5,996 bases of DNA, from positions 1 through 5,996 of the forward strand of contig DATIPT010000109.1 in assembly GCA_035471625.1 (NCBI GenBank), in the 5' to 3' direction. Both the position numbers and the translations under genes were made by a program. The stretch comes from DATEVL01 sp035471625. GTDB taxonomy: Bacteria; Chloroflexota; Anaerolineae; Anaerolineales; E44-bin32. Within the stretch, counting starts at the first letter, position 1, and every line of letters starts with the position of its first letter. This document shows, one piece after another, positions 1 through 5,611 of this stretch. The notes under the pieces were generated by a model. It was given only the letters and a program-made list of their open reading frames with translations, did not search any database and was not told where the DNA came from.

Positions 1-1025
1 CGCTTGGCTCGAACACCCTTGACCAGCCGATAGGTCGCCTCACTGAGAAGGATCTGCGAACCGTCAGCCAGTTCCTGCAACCGCTTGGCGACGTTGACCG
101 TATCGCCGACGACGGTGTAGTCCATCACGCGCTCCGAGCCGATGTTGCCGACGATCGCTTCGCCCGAGTGCAGCCCCACGCTCAGGCTCAATCCCTGGAG
201 GTCCATGCCGCCCTGTTCCCCCAGCGCCCGGAAGACGCGCATCATCTCGCGCGACGTCTCGACCGCTCGCTGGGCGTCGTCGGGGGCCGCCACCGGCGCG
301 CCATAGAACGCCATCAGGCCGTCGCCGATGTACTTGTCGAAGGTCCCGCGGTAGTTGAACACGACCTGGCTCAGGGCCGGGAAGATACGATTGAGGGTCT
401 CGACCACCTGCGGCGCGGTGTGCTGTTCGGTAAAGCGGGTGAAGCCGCGGATGTCGGCGAACAGGACCGTCACCGGCCGGGCTTCGCCGCCCAGTTTGAG
501 GTACCGCTCGGGATCGGTCAGGATGATATCGGCGACATCCTCGGCGACGTAGCGATCAAGCACCTGGCGCAGCACCCGATTGCGGGTCTCGAGGTCGTCG
601 TGAAGCTTCTTGATCCGCAGCAACGAGCGCACCCGCGTCAACAGGACGATCGAGTTATAGGGCTTGGTGACGAAATCGTCGGCGCCGGAGTCGAGCGCCT
701 TGAGCTTTTCGTCTTCGCTGTCGAGGGCGGTGACGACGATGACCGGGACGAACCGCGTTTGCGGCGACGACTTCAGCGCCCGGCACAACGCTAGGCCGTC
801 GAGGCGCGGCATCTGCACATCGACCAGGGCCAGATCGATCGGGCCGGAACGGGCCTGGTCCAACGCGGCGATCCCGTCGGCGGCGGTGACGACCTCGCAC
901 CCCGAGCTTGTCAGATAGGCTTCGAGCAGGTCTCGGTTGAGCCAGTCGTCGTCGGCGACCAGGATGCGCGGCGCACGGTTGAAGACCCCCGTCAGTTCGA
1001 CCGTGCCGGCCCCGCGCAACTCCAT
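1..1025 (-). CDS. Response-regulator receiver fused to class III (IIIb-like) adenylate cyclase, C-terminus cut by window edge
   Basis: Probably makes cAMP from ATP in the cytoplasm under control of phosphorylation by an unseen histidine kinase. 341 residues are visible and the frame is still open at base 1. Receiver domain, about residues 19-138: acidic pocket D25-D27, phospho-acceptor D69 in LVDVQMP, T99, and K121 in the KPY motif. A helical linker with heptad-like character spans about 139-170. The cyclase domain runs from about 183: metal-binding D191 (FADIRGFT) and D235 (KYIGDG), substrate-specifying K231, and T304 where class IIIa enzymes have Asp, the pattern of class IIIb adenylate cyclases. 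The transition-state residues N311 and R315 are present. All catalytic residues needed for a homodimer are there. The ATG is 2 bp after the sdhB stop, with GGAG at 1031-1034 (5-nt spacing) inside the end of sdhB, so translation is likely coupled to sdhB. Guanylate cyclase activity is less likely given K231. What follows the cyclase domain is unknown. Confidence 0.93.
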   Translation of the reverse strand, partial: MELRGAGTVELTGVFNRAPRILVADDDWLNRDLLEAYLTSSGCEVVTAADGIAALDQARSGPIDLALVDVQMPRLDGLALCRALKSSPQTRFVPVIVVTALDSEDEKLKALDSGADDFVTKPYNSIVLLTRVRSLLRIKKLHDDLETRNRVLRQVLDRYVAEDVADIILTDPERYLKLGGEARPVTVLFADIRGFTRFTEQHTAPQVVETLNRIFPALSQVVFNYRGTFDKYIGDGLMAFYGAPVAAPDDAQRAVETSREMMRVFRALGEQGGMDLQGLSLSVGLHSGEAIVGNIGSERVMDYTVVGDTVNVAKRLQELADGSQILLSEATYRLVKGVRAK

Positions 1026-1027
1026 GC

Positions 1028-1729
1028 TCACTCCAATCGGCCGCTGACGACTGCCCGCTTGACTTCGCCGATCGCCCGCGTCACCTGGATCTCGCGTGGG
1101 CAGGCCCGCGTGCAGTTGAACGCCGTGTGGCACGCCCATACGCCCAGGCGGCCGCTCAGGATCTGGAGCCGCTCAGCGCCGGCCTGGTCCCTGTCGTCGA
1201 ACAGGAACCGATGCGCCTGGACAATCGCCGCGGGGCCGATATAGCCCTCGTTGCCCCAGAAGGTCGGGCAGGAGGTCGTACACGCCGCGCACAGGATGCA
1301 CTTGGTCGTGTCGTCATAGCGCTCGCGCGCCTCCGGGCTCTGCAAGCGCTCCCGCTCCGGCGCCGGATCATCATTGACCAGGTAGGGCATCACATCCCGG
1401 TAGTGCTCGAAGAACCCGGTCATCTCGACCACGAGGTCCTTGACCACCGGCATCCCCAGGAGCGGCTCGACGGTGATTTCGGCGCCGATTTCCCGCACCA
1501 GGACCTTGCACGCCAGCCGGTTGACCCCGTTGATCCGCATCGCGTCCGACCCGCAGACCCCATGCCCGCACGAACGCCGATACGACAGGCTTCCGTCCTG
1601 GTCCCACTTGACACGGTTGAGCAGGTCAAGCACCTGGTCGTTGGGATCGGCCTCGACCGTGTAGGTCTCGGTACGCGGCTTCTTGTCCTTCTCGGGATCG
1701 AAACGACGGATCCGCAGGGTCACTTCCAT
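1028..1729 (-). CDS. sdhB: Succinate dehydrogenase iron-sulfur subunit
   Basis: Carries electrons from the SdhA flavin to quinone at the SdhCD anchor, on the cytoplasmic side of the membrane. 233 residues, a normal length. The N-terminal ferredoxin-like domain holds the [2Fe-2S] ligands C54, C59, D62 and C74; Asp at the third position is also seen in E. coli SdhB. The C-terminal domain holds [4Fe-4S] ligands C144, C147, C150 and C210, and [3Fe-4S] ligands C154, C200 and C206, with the same spacing as E. coli. Oddity: after the CPTFW motif, residue 159 is Gly where E. coli SdhB has the quinone-site Trp164. The ATG is fixed by a strong GGAGGAG at 1737-1743 with 7-nt spacing. It has its own leader of about 170 bp and is separated from sdhA by two unrelated genes. 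It is followed after 2 bp by the receiver-cyclase gene, with which it should be co-transcribed. Confidence 0.97.
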   Translation of the reverse strand: MEVTLRIRRFDPEKDKKPRTETYTVEADPNDQVLDLLNRVKWDQDGSLSYRRSCGHGVCGSDAMRINGVNRLACKVLVREIGAEITVEPLLGMPVVKDLVVEMTGFFEHYRDVMPYLVNDDPAPERERLQSPEARERYDDTTKCILCAACTTSCPTFWGNEGYIGPAAIVQAHRFLFDDRDQAGAERLQILSGRLGVWACHTAFNCTRACPREIQVTRAIGEVKRAVVSGRLE

Positions 1730-1788
1730 GCAGGCGCTCCTCCGGCGCGCGGTCCCTCACCTGCGGGCGCGCGGCGTGGTCGTGTCCT

Positions 1789-1794
1789 ATTCTA
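1789..1794 (-). promoter_or_regulatory. Possible -10 element ahead of sdhB
   Basis: TAGAAT on the minus strand (5 of 6 to TATAAT), 59 bases ahead of the sdhB ATG and downstream of the hairpin at 1846-1877. I find no acceptable -35 hexamer at 16-18 bp, so this is only a candidate. A separate sdhB promoter is plausible because the hairpin may end transcription arriving from the upstream genes. Confidence 0.3.
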
Positions 1795-1845
1795 CTGCCC
1801 ACGGCCTCGAGGCTCCCTACAGCGGCCCTTCAACCACCCCAATGC

Positions 1846-1877
1846 ACAGTGCCGGCCCCAAGCCGGGCCGGCACTGT
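1846..1877 (-). terminator. Perfect 13-bp GC-rich hairpin between the DUF2892 gene and sdhB
   Basis: Arms 1846-1858 and 1865-1877 are perfect inverse complements (ACAGTGCCGGCCC on the plus strand against its complement), with a 6-base loop. It begins 23 bases past the DUF2892 stop codon, where a terminator is expected. On the minus strand the base run after the stem is GCATTGGGG, not a U-tract, so it is not a textbook intrinsic terminator. It may act as a weak or factor-assisted terminator, an mRNA-stabilising 3' end, or a processing site that sets different amounts of sdhB and sdhCDA message. The strand is assigned from context, as the stem is symmetrical. Confidence 0.6.
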
Positions 1878-1900
1878 CGCTACAGGCAACGCGAGACAGC

Positions 1901-2128
1901 CTACTGGGAACCGCGGATCTTGGGCCCGCTCAACGGCGCCCCAAAGAGCGGGGCAAACACGCAGAAGTCGAAGACGCCGGCGAGCAACGGCACCAGGCCG
2001 ATCACGGCGACGACAATCCCCCACGTACCCCCCAGGCCCAGAAGGCCCCAGGCGATGAGGGCGATCCCGCCCAGGATGCGGACGGCCCGACCGGCGGTCG
2101 AAGCCATGAAGGTTACAAACGGGTTCAT
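1901..2128 (-). CDS. Small DUF2892 (YgaP-type transmembrane) membrane protein
   Basis: A 75-residue inner-membrane protein with two hydrophobic segments at about residues 17-32 and 36-54. The family hallmarks are an N-terminal stretch leading into an R-[IV]-x-x-G start of the first helix (R17-G20 here), a small Gly-rich turn, and a conserved Cys followed by a PLFG-type motif (C56 and P60-G63 here). The basic, Gly/Pro-rich tail SGPKIRG fits the family. Its function is not established. In other proteins this domain is fused or adjacent to rhodanese (sulfurtransferase) domains, as in YgaP, so a link to sulfane sulfur or thiol stress is possible but not shown here. The ATG is supported by AAGGAG at 2137-2142 with 8-nt spacing. 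It lies 75 bp after the Crp/Fnr gene on the same strand, and is likely its target or partner. Confidence 0.85.
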   Translation of the reverse strand: MNPFVTFMASTAGRAVRILGGIALIAWGLLGLGGTWGIVVAVIGLVPLLAGVFDFCVFAPLFGAPLSGPKIRGSQ

Positions 2129-2194
2129 CGAACTCTCTCCTTGAGTGGTTTGGCGTTCTTAGCCCCACTCTACCGGAGAGCCGAGACCCTGTCT

Positions 2195-2207
2195 GTGACA
2201 TTGTCAC
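2195..2207. promoter_or_regulatory. Candidate Crp/Fnr-type operator (13-bp palindrome)
   Basis: GTGACA-T-TGTCAC is a perfect inverted repeat with a one-base centre. It overlaps the stop codon of the Crp/Fnr gene and lies 66 bp ahead of the DUF2892 ATG. The half-site GTGA is the one read by CRP-type recognition helices, and the neighbouring regulator carries that residue pattern (R187, E188, R192). The gap between GTGA and TCAC is 5 bases, against 6 in the E. coli CRP consensus, which lowers confidence. No clear -10/-35 pair was found around it. Confidence 0.4.
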
Positions 2208-2878
2208 CCACCCAGGCGGCCTTCCAGCGCCGACCGGTCGATCACCTCCACCTGGCCCCTCCCGGTCCGGATCCAGCCCCGCCCGGAGAAATCCTCCAGG
2301 ATCCGGCTGATGACCTCGCGCGATGATCCCAGCTCGGAGGCGATCTCCGCATGCGTCACGAAGATCGGGTTCTGTGCCTCCGATCGCCCGAGCAAGACCG
2401 CCGCCACCCGCCCGTCCATCCGGCGAAAGGCGACCTCGTCGACCACGGCCATGACGCTCGCCAGCCGCTGGGAGACCAGCTCGAAGAAGAAGTCGCGCCA
2501 GAAGTCGTGCGCCCGAACCCACTCGCGGAAGGTCGCGGCCGGGACCATCACGGCCTCGGCGTCTTCCTGAACCGTGGCGATCGCCGGGAAGGTCTGCTGG
2601 CTGAGAATCGCATTGGCCGTCAGGACGCACGATTGTCCCGGGCCGAAGCGGTACAACGTGATCTCACGCCCCGATTCGCCCATCTGGTAGACCCGGACCT
2701 GCCCCGAGACCAGAAGCGGGATCGCACCCACCTGGTCGCCCTCGACGAAGACATCCCTTCCGGCCGGGACGCGGGCGATGAAGGACTCCTCTCGAAAGGA
2801 ACGCACCAGGTCCTCCCCGGCATCCCGGAGGAAGGGCAAGGCGCGTGCCACGCGGTCGAATTGTTCCTGGTCGATCAT
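2204..2878 (-). CDS. Crp/Fnr-family transcriptional regulator
   Basis: 224 residues, the usual size. An N-terminal cyclic-nucleotide-binding-type beta-barrel spans about residues 20-120 (GRDVFVEGDQVGAIPLLVSG is the typical barrel start), followed by a dimerisation helix at about 122-150. The C-terminal winged helix-turn-helix is at about 172-217, with recognition helix SSREVISRIL. R187, E188 and R192 align with CRP R180, E181 and R185. The canonical cAMP motif (GE...RS/T) is not present: the region reads GQSCVLT, then FPAIATV. FNR-type N-terminal cysteines are also absent, and C84 is the only cysteine in the protein. The effector is therefore unknown; redox or sulfur sensing through C84 is only a guess. 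It starts 37 bp after the sdhA stop, with no clear Shine-Dalgarno, and the ATG gives the family-typical N-terminus. It may read through from the sdhCDA transcript and control the DUF2892 gene or sdh. Confidence 0.93.
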   Translation of the reverse strand: MIDQEQFDRVARALPFLRDAGEDLVRSFREESFIARVPAGRDVFVEGDQVGAIPLLVSGQVRVYQMGESGREITLYRFGPGQSCVLTANAILSQQTFPAIATVQEDAEAVMVPAATFREWVRAHDFWRDFFFELVSQRLASVMAVVDEVAFRRMDGRVAAVLLGRSEAQNPIFVTHAEIASELGSSREVISRILEDFSGRGWIRTGRGQVEVIDRSALEGRLGG

Positions 2879-2915
2879 TGAAGGGTTGCGGGCCCCGGCG
2901 GCTTCAGCGCCAAGT

Positions 2916-4718
2916 CTAGTACACCCGCTCCTTGGGCTGGAAGCGCGTGACCGTCACCGGCTTGTAGCTCAAGCGCACGCCGCGATCGTCGCGGTGCGCC
3001 AACGTGTGCTTCATCCAGCTGGCATCCTCGCGATTGGGGTAGTCCTCGCGGGCGTGAGCGCCGCGGCTCTCGGTGCGCGCCAGCGCCGAGACGGCCGTGA
3101 CCTCGGCCAGCTCCAGCAGGCACCCGAGCTCCCACGCCTCGAGCAGATCGGTATTGAAGACCCGGCCGGCGTCGTCGACCCGGACCCCGGCGAAGCGCTC
3201 CTGCAAGTCGCGCAGTGTCTCGACCGCTCGCTGCATCCCCTCGGCGGTCCGGAAAACCCCAACCTCGTCCGACATCACCCGCTGCATCTCGCGCCGGATC
3301 GGACCGGCCCGTTCCTTGCCGTCGGCCGTTCGAAGCGCCTCGAGCCGGCGGCGCACTTCACCGGTCGGGTCGACCGGCAGCGGTGGGCGCTGGGCGCCAC
3401 GGGCGAACTCGGCGGCCCGCACTCCGGCTTCCTTCCCGAAGACGATGATGTCGAGCAGCGAATTCGTCCCCAGCCGGTTGGCCCCGTGGACCGAGACGCA
3501 GGCACACTCGCCGGCGGCAAACAACCCGGGCAGGACGGTGTTGCGCTCGTCGATCACGACCTCGGTCCGCAGGTTGGTCGGGATCCCGCCCATGGCATAG
3601 TGGGCCGTCGGCTGGACCGGCATCGGCTGCTGGATCGGGTCGACCCCGAGGTACGTCCGGCAGAAGTCGATGATGTCCGGCACCTTGGCCAGGATCTCGT
3701 CGCCGGTGACGCGATAGGGCGTTCCGTCTGGCCGCGTCCGGCCGTCGGCCTCGGCGTAGCGGTTGACGGTCTCGGGGCGGACGTCGAGGTGGAGGAAATT
3801 CTTGCCCTCGATCCCTCGTCCCTCGCGCATCTCGAGGTACATCGCCCGGCTGATCACGTCGCGCGACGCCAAGTCTTTGACGCTCGGGGCGTAGCGTTGC
3901 ATGAAGCGCTCGCCGGCGTTGTTGACCAGCACGCCCCCTTCGCCGCGCACGCCTTCGGTGATCAGGATCCCGAGCTTGTAGATCCCGGTCGGGTGGAACT
4001 GGAAGAACTCCATATCTTCGGCCGGAACCCCGCGCCGCAGGCACACGGCCACCCCGTCGCCGGTGTAGGAGTGGGCGTTGGAGGTGATCTCCCACGCCCG
4101 GCCGTGGCCGCCGGTGGCGAAGACGACCGAAGCGGCGTGGAAGACGTGCAGCTCACCCGTCGCCAGTTCGGCGGCGACAACCCCGCACGTCGCCCCAGAA
4201 TCGACGAGCACATCCAGAACTTGGTATTCGTCGAAGAACGTGACGCCCTGCTTGATGCACTGCTGGTACAGGGTCTGGAGGATCATGTGGCCGGTGCGGT
4301 CGGCGGCGTAGCATGCCCGCCGGACCGGCCGGCCAGTCTCGTTGTTGGTATGGCCACCGAAGAATCGCTGGGCGATCCGACCGTCGGGGGTGCGGTTGAA
4401 GGGCAGCCCCATGTGCTCGAGCTCGTAGATCGTCGTCACCGCCTCGCGGCACAGGAACTCGATGGCGTCCTGGTCGCCCAGGTAGTCACTGCCCTTGACG
4501 GTGTCGTACGTGTGCCACTCCGGGCTGTCTTCCTCTTCGTTGCCTAGTGCGGCGCACACGCCGCCCTGGGCGGCGCCAGTGTGCGACCGGACCGGGTACA
4601 GCTTGGAGAGGACGGCGGTGCGGGCGCCGCGGGTGGCGTAGAGCGCAGCCATCAATCCCGCCCCGCCCCCGCCGACGATGACGACGTCGAAGTCGTGGAT
4701 GTGAGCCGATCCGGTCAT
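2916..4718 (-). CDS. sdhA: Succinate dehydrogenase flavoprotein subunit
   Basis: Oxidises succinate to fumarate in the TCA cycle and passes electrons to SdhB; peripheral, on the cytoplasmic face of the membrane. 600 residues, a normal length. The Rossmann motif GGGGAG is at 16-21, and H46 in RSHTGAAQGG is the expected covalent FAD attachment site. Active-site residues: H242 (FHPTG), catalytic R286 (SRDVISR), H373 (TAHYAMGG) and R415 (HGANRLG). The C-terminal domain contains SRGAHAREDYP at 551-561. The open frame extends 92 codons further upstream, but that part is sdhD read in another frame. The ATG at 4718 gives the usual short N-terminus before the Rossmann fold and overlaps the sdhD stop as ATGA, so translation is coupled to sdhD. 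It is followed after 37 bp by the Crp/Fnr gene, rather than directly by sdhB. Confidence 0.98.
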   Translation of the reverse strand: MTGSAHIHDFDVVIVGGGGAGLMAALYATRGARTAVLSKLYPVRSHTGAAQGGVCAALGNEEEDSPEWHTYDTVKGSDYLGDQDAIEFLCREAVTTIYELEHMGLPFNRTPDGRIAQRFFGGHTNNETGRPVRRACYAADRTGHMILQTLYQQCIKQGVTFFDEYQVLDVLVDSGATCGVVAAELATGELHVFHAASVVFATGGHGRAWEITSNAHSYTGDGVAVCLRRGVPAEDMEFFQFHPTGIYKLGILITEGVRGEGGVLVNNAGERFMQRYAPSVKDLASRDVISRAMYLEMREGRGIEGKNFLHLDVRPETVNRYAEADGRTRPDGTPYRVTGDEILAKVPDIIDFCRTYLGVDPIQQPMPVQPTAHYAMGGIPTNLRTEVVIDERNTVLPGLFAAGECACVSVHGANRLGTNSLLDIIVFGKEAGVRAAEFARGAQRPPLPVDPTGEVRRRLEALRTADGKERAGPIRREMQRVMSDEVGVFRTAEGMQRAVETLRDLQERFAGVRVDDAGRVFNTDLLEAWELGCLLELAEVTAVSALARTESRGAHAREDYPNREDASWMKHTLAHRDDRGVRLSYKPVTVTRFQPKERVY

Positions 4719-5092
4719 GGCGCCCTCACGCCGCCGATGATCGCCACGGCGCCGATGGCACTGATCACGAGCCATCCGAGGAGCAGGGCTATGTCGAGCG
4801 CCCGACGGAGGCGCCGACCGCGGGCATAGTCGTTGAGGACGTTGCGCAGCCCATTCATCCCGTGGGCGAAGGTGAAGGCCAGCAGGGCGATGTCGTAGAC
4901 CCGCCAGCCGAGCGTCGCCCAACGCATGGCGACATAGTCCAGGTCGATGGCATGGACCCCGACCAGGACATCCTGGATCAGGACATGGATCCACACCAGC
5001 GGGACCAGCAGGATCCCGCTATAGCGCATGAAGAGCCAGGCGAGGGCTTCGAAGCTGCGCGGGCGGGCCACGGCTCGCGGCGCGGTGGTCAT
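4715..5092 (-). CDS. sdhD: Succinate dehydrogenase membrane anchor subunit
   Basis: A 125-residue integral membrane subunit that, with SdhC, anchors SdhAB and forms the quinone/heme site. Three hydrophobic helices lie at about residues 25-46, 65-87 and 98-121. Helix I begins with RYSG (R23-G26), the R-x-S-G quinone-site signature. H36, H47 and H77 (in AHGMNGLRN) are heme-ligand candidates, and the H77 motif matches HGVNGLR in SdhC. The ATG lies 4 bp after the sdhC stop, with GGAGG at 5101-5105 (8-nt spacing). The gene ends in an ATGA overlap with sdhA. sdhC and sdhD names could be swapped in some schemes; the assignment rests on order and on the RxSG and following DYVAxRW motifs. Confidence 0.92.
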   Translation of the reverse strand: MTTAPRAVARPRSFEALAWLFMRYSGILLVPLVWIHVLIQDVLVGVHAIDLDYVAMRWATLGWRVYDIALLAFTFAHGMNGLRNVLNDYARGRRLRRALDIALLLGWLVISAIGAVAIIGGVRAP

Positions 5093-5096
5093 GGGC

Positions 5097-5507
5097 TCAC
5101 CCTCCCCCGAAGTTGTGCACCACGAGCGCTCGTCCCATCAGGAACGCCGCCGGCAACCACAACAAGATGCTGAGCCCAAGGACGTACCAGAAGGAGACGC
5201 GCTGGCGGGACTCGGTCCACCAAGACGGTCTGAGATCAAAGAGCGCCACCCGCAGCCCGTTGACGCCATGGTACAGGACGCAGAAGACGAGGGCGATCTC
5301 GCCCAGCATGAAGAGCGTGCTTCGGTAGAGGTCGATGGCATGTTCGTAGAGCGACGGGAAGAAGTAGACGGTGGACGTATCGAGGATGTGGACCGTCAGG
5401 AAGAGCAGCGTGCCGAGGCCGGTGACCCGGTGGAGCAGGTAGGCCCACTGGCCCTCCCGGCCGCGATACGTCAAGTTTCCCTCGAGGGGGACCCTGAGGG
5501 TCGACAT
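5097..5507 (-). CDS. sdhC: Succinate dehydrogenase cytochrome b subunit
   Basis: A 136-residue integral membrane subunit, first gene of the sdhCDA cluster. Its cytoplasmic N-terminus leads to HRVTG (H26-G30), the H-R-x-[ST]-G signature at the start of helix I near the quinone site. Three helices are predicted at about 28-48, 64-88 and 106-127. H40 in helix I and H80 in YHGVNGLR of helix II are the heme-ligand candidates. The ATG is supported by GGAGG at 5512-5516 with a short 4-nt spacing. A good extended -10 promoter lies about 40 bp upstream, and a terminator for the previous gene just beyond it, so this is the start of the transcription unit. Confidence 0.94.
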   Translation of the reverse strand: MSTLRVPLEGNLTYRGREGQWAYLLHRVTGLGTLLFLTVHILDTSTVYFFPSLYEHAIDLYRSTLFMLGEIALVFCVLYHGVNGLRVALFDLRPSWWTESRQRVSFWYVLGLSILLWLPAAFLMGRALVVHNFGGG

Positions 5508-5547
5508 GCGCCCTCCAATGGCGATGTAGCTTACCGGAGACGGGCAG

Positions 5548-5556
5548 ATTGTAGCA
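5548..5556 (-). promoter_or_regulatory. Extended -10 promoter of the sdhCDA operon
   Basis: TGCTACAAT on the minus strand: TACAAT (5 of 6 to TATAAT) preceded by TG at the extended -10 position. No good -35 is seen, which is common for extended -10 promoters. It would start RNA near 5541, giving a leader of about 34 bases before the sdhC ATG. It sits directly downstream of the previous gene's terminator, as expected for a new transcription unit. I see no obvious operator in the leader. Confidence 0.55.
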
Positions 5557-5572
5557 CGGGGTGGAGAACAGA

Positions 5573-5603
5573 CCTTCCCGGAAGCTTTGAGTCTCCGGGA
5601 AGG
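5573..5603 (-). terminator. Intrinsic terminator of the upstream membrane-protein gene
   Basis: Arms 5573-5582 and 5594-5603 pair perfectly over 10 bp (CCTTCCCGGA and its complement) around an 11-base loop. The stem begins 8 bases after the stop codon of the upstream gene. On the minus strand it is followed by TCTGTTCT, a modest U-rich tail. It separates that gene from the sdhCDA promoter. Confidence 0.72.
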
Positions 5604-5611
5604 CTATCGTC

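Noticed and set aside
168..918. Plus-strand open frames opposite the receiver-cyclase gene
   Set aside because: They are complements of the receiver and cyclase domains, with no motif of their own.
1745..1772. GCGCGC repeats that could pair just ahead of the sdhB ribosome-binding site
   Set aside because: Only a 6-bp self-complementary GC stem with a 16-base loop; this is common by chance at this GC content and does not include the Shine-Dalgarno.
1127..2326. 399-codon open frame on the plus strand, crossing sdhB, its leader and the DUF2892 gene
   Set aside because: No recognisable family and low-complexity composition; it covers several well-supported genes on the other strand. It is explained by GC-rich codon bias.
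2204..2878. Idea that the neighbouring cyclase makes cAMP specifically for this Crp-like protein
   Set aside because: The canonical cAMP-contact Arg-Ser/Thr is absent from the regulator. Proximity alone is not enough, so it is recorded as an open question and not as a system.
2778..4547. 589-codon open frame on the plus strand, opposite sdhA
   Set aside because: It lies wholly antisense to sdhA and the Crp/Fnr gene, has no recognisable domain and is rich in the Arg/Pro/Ala/Asp expected of a GC-rich complement frame. The opposite strand encodes full-length conserved proteins.
4719..4994. 92-codon N-terminal extension of the sdhA frame
   Set aside because: The extension is sdhD read in another frame, with Cys/Pro/Arg-rich nonsense sequence. 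The ATG at 4718 gives the standard SdhA N-terminus.
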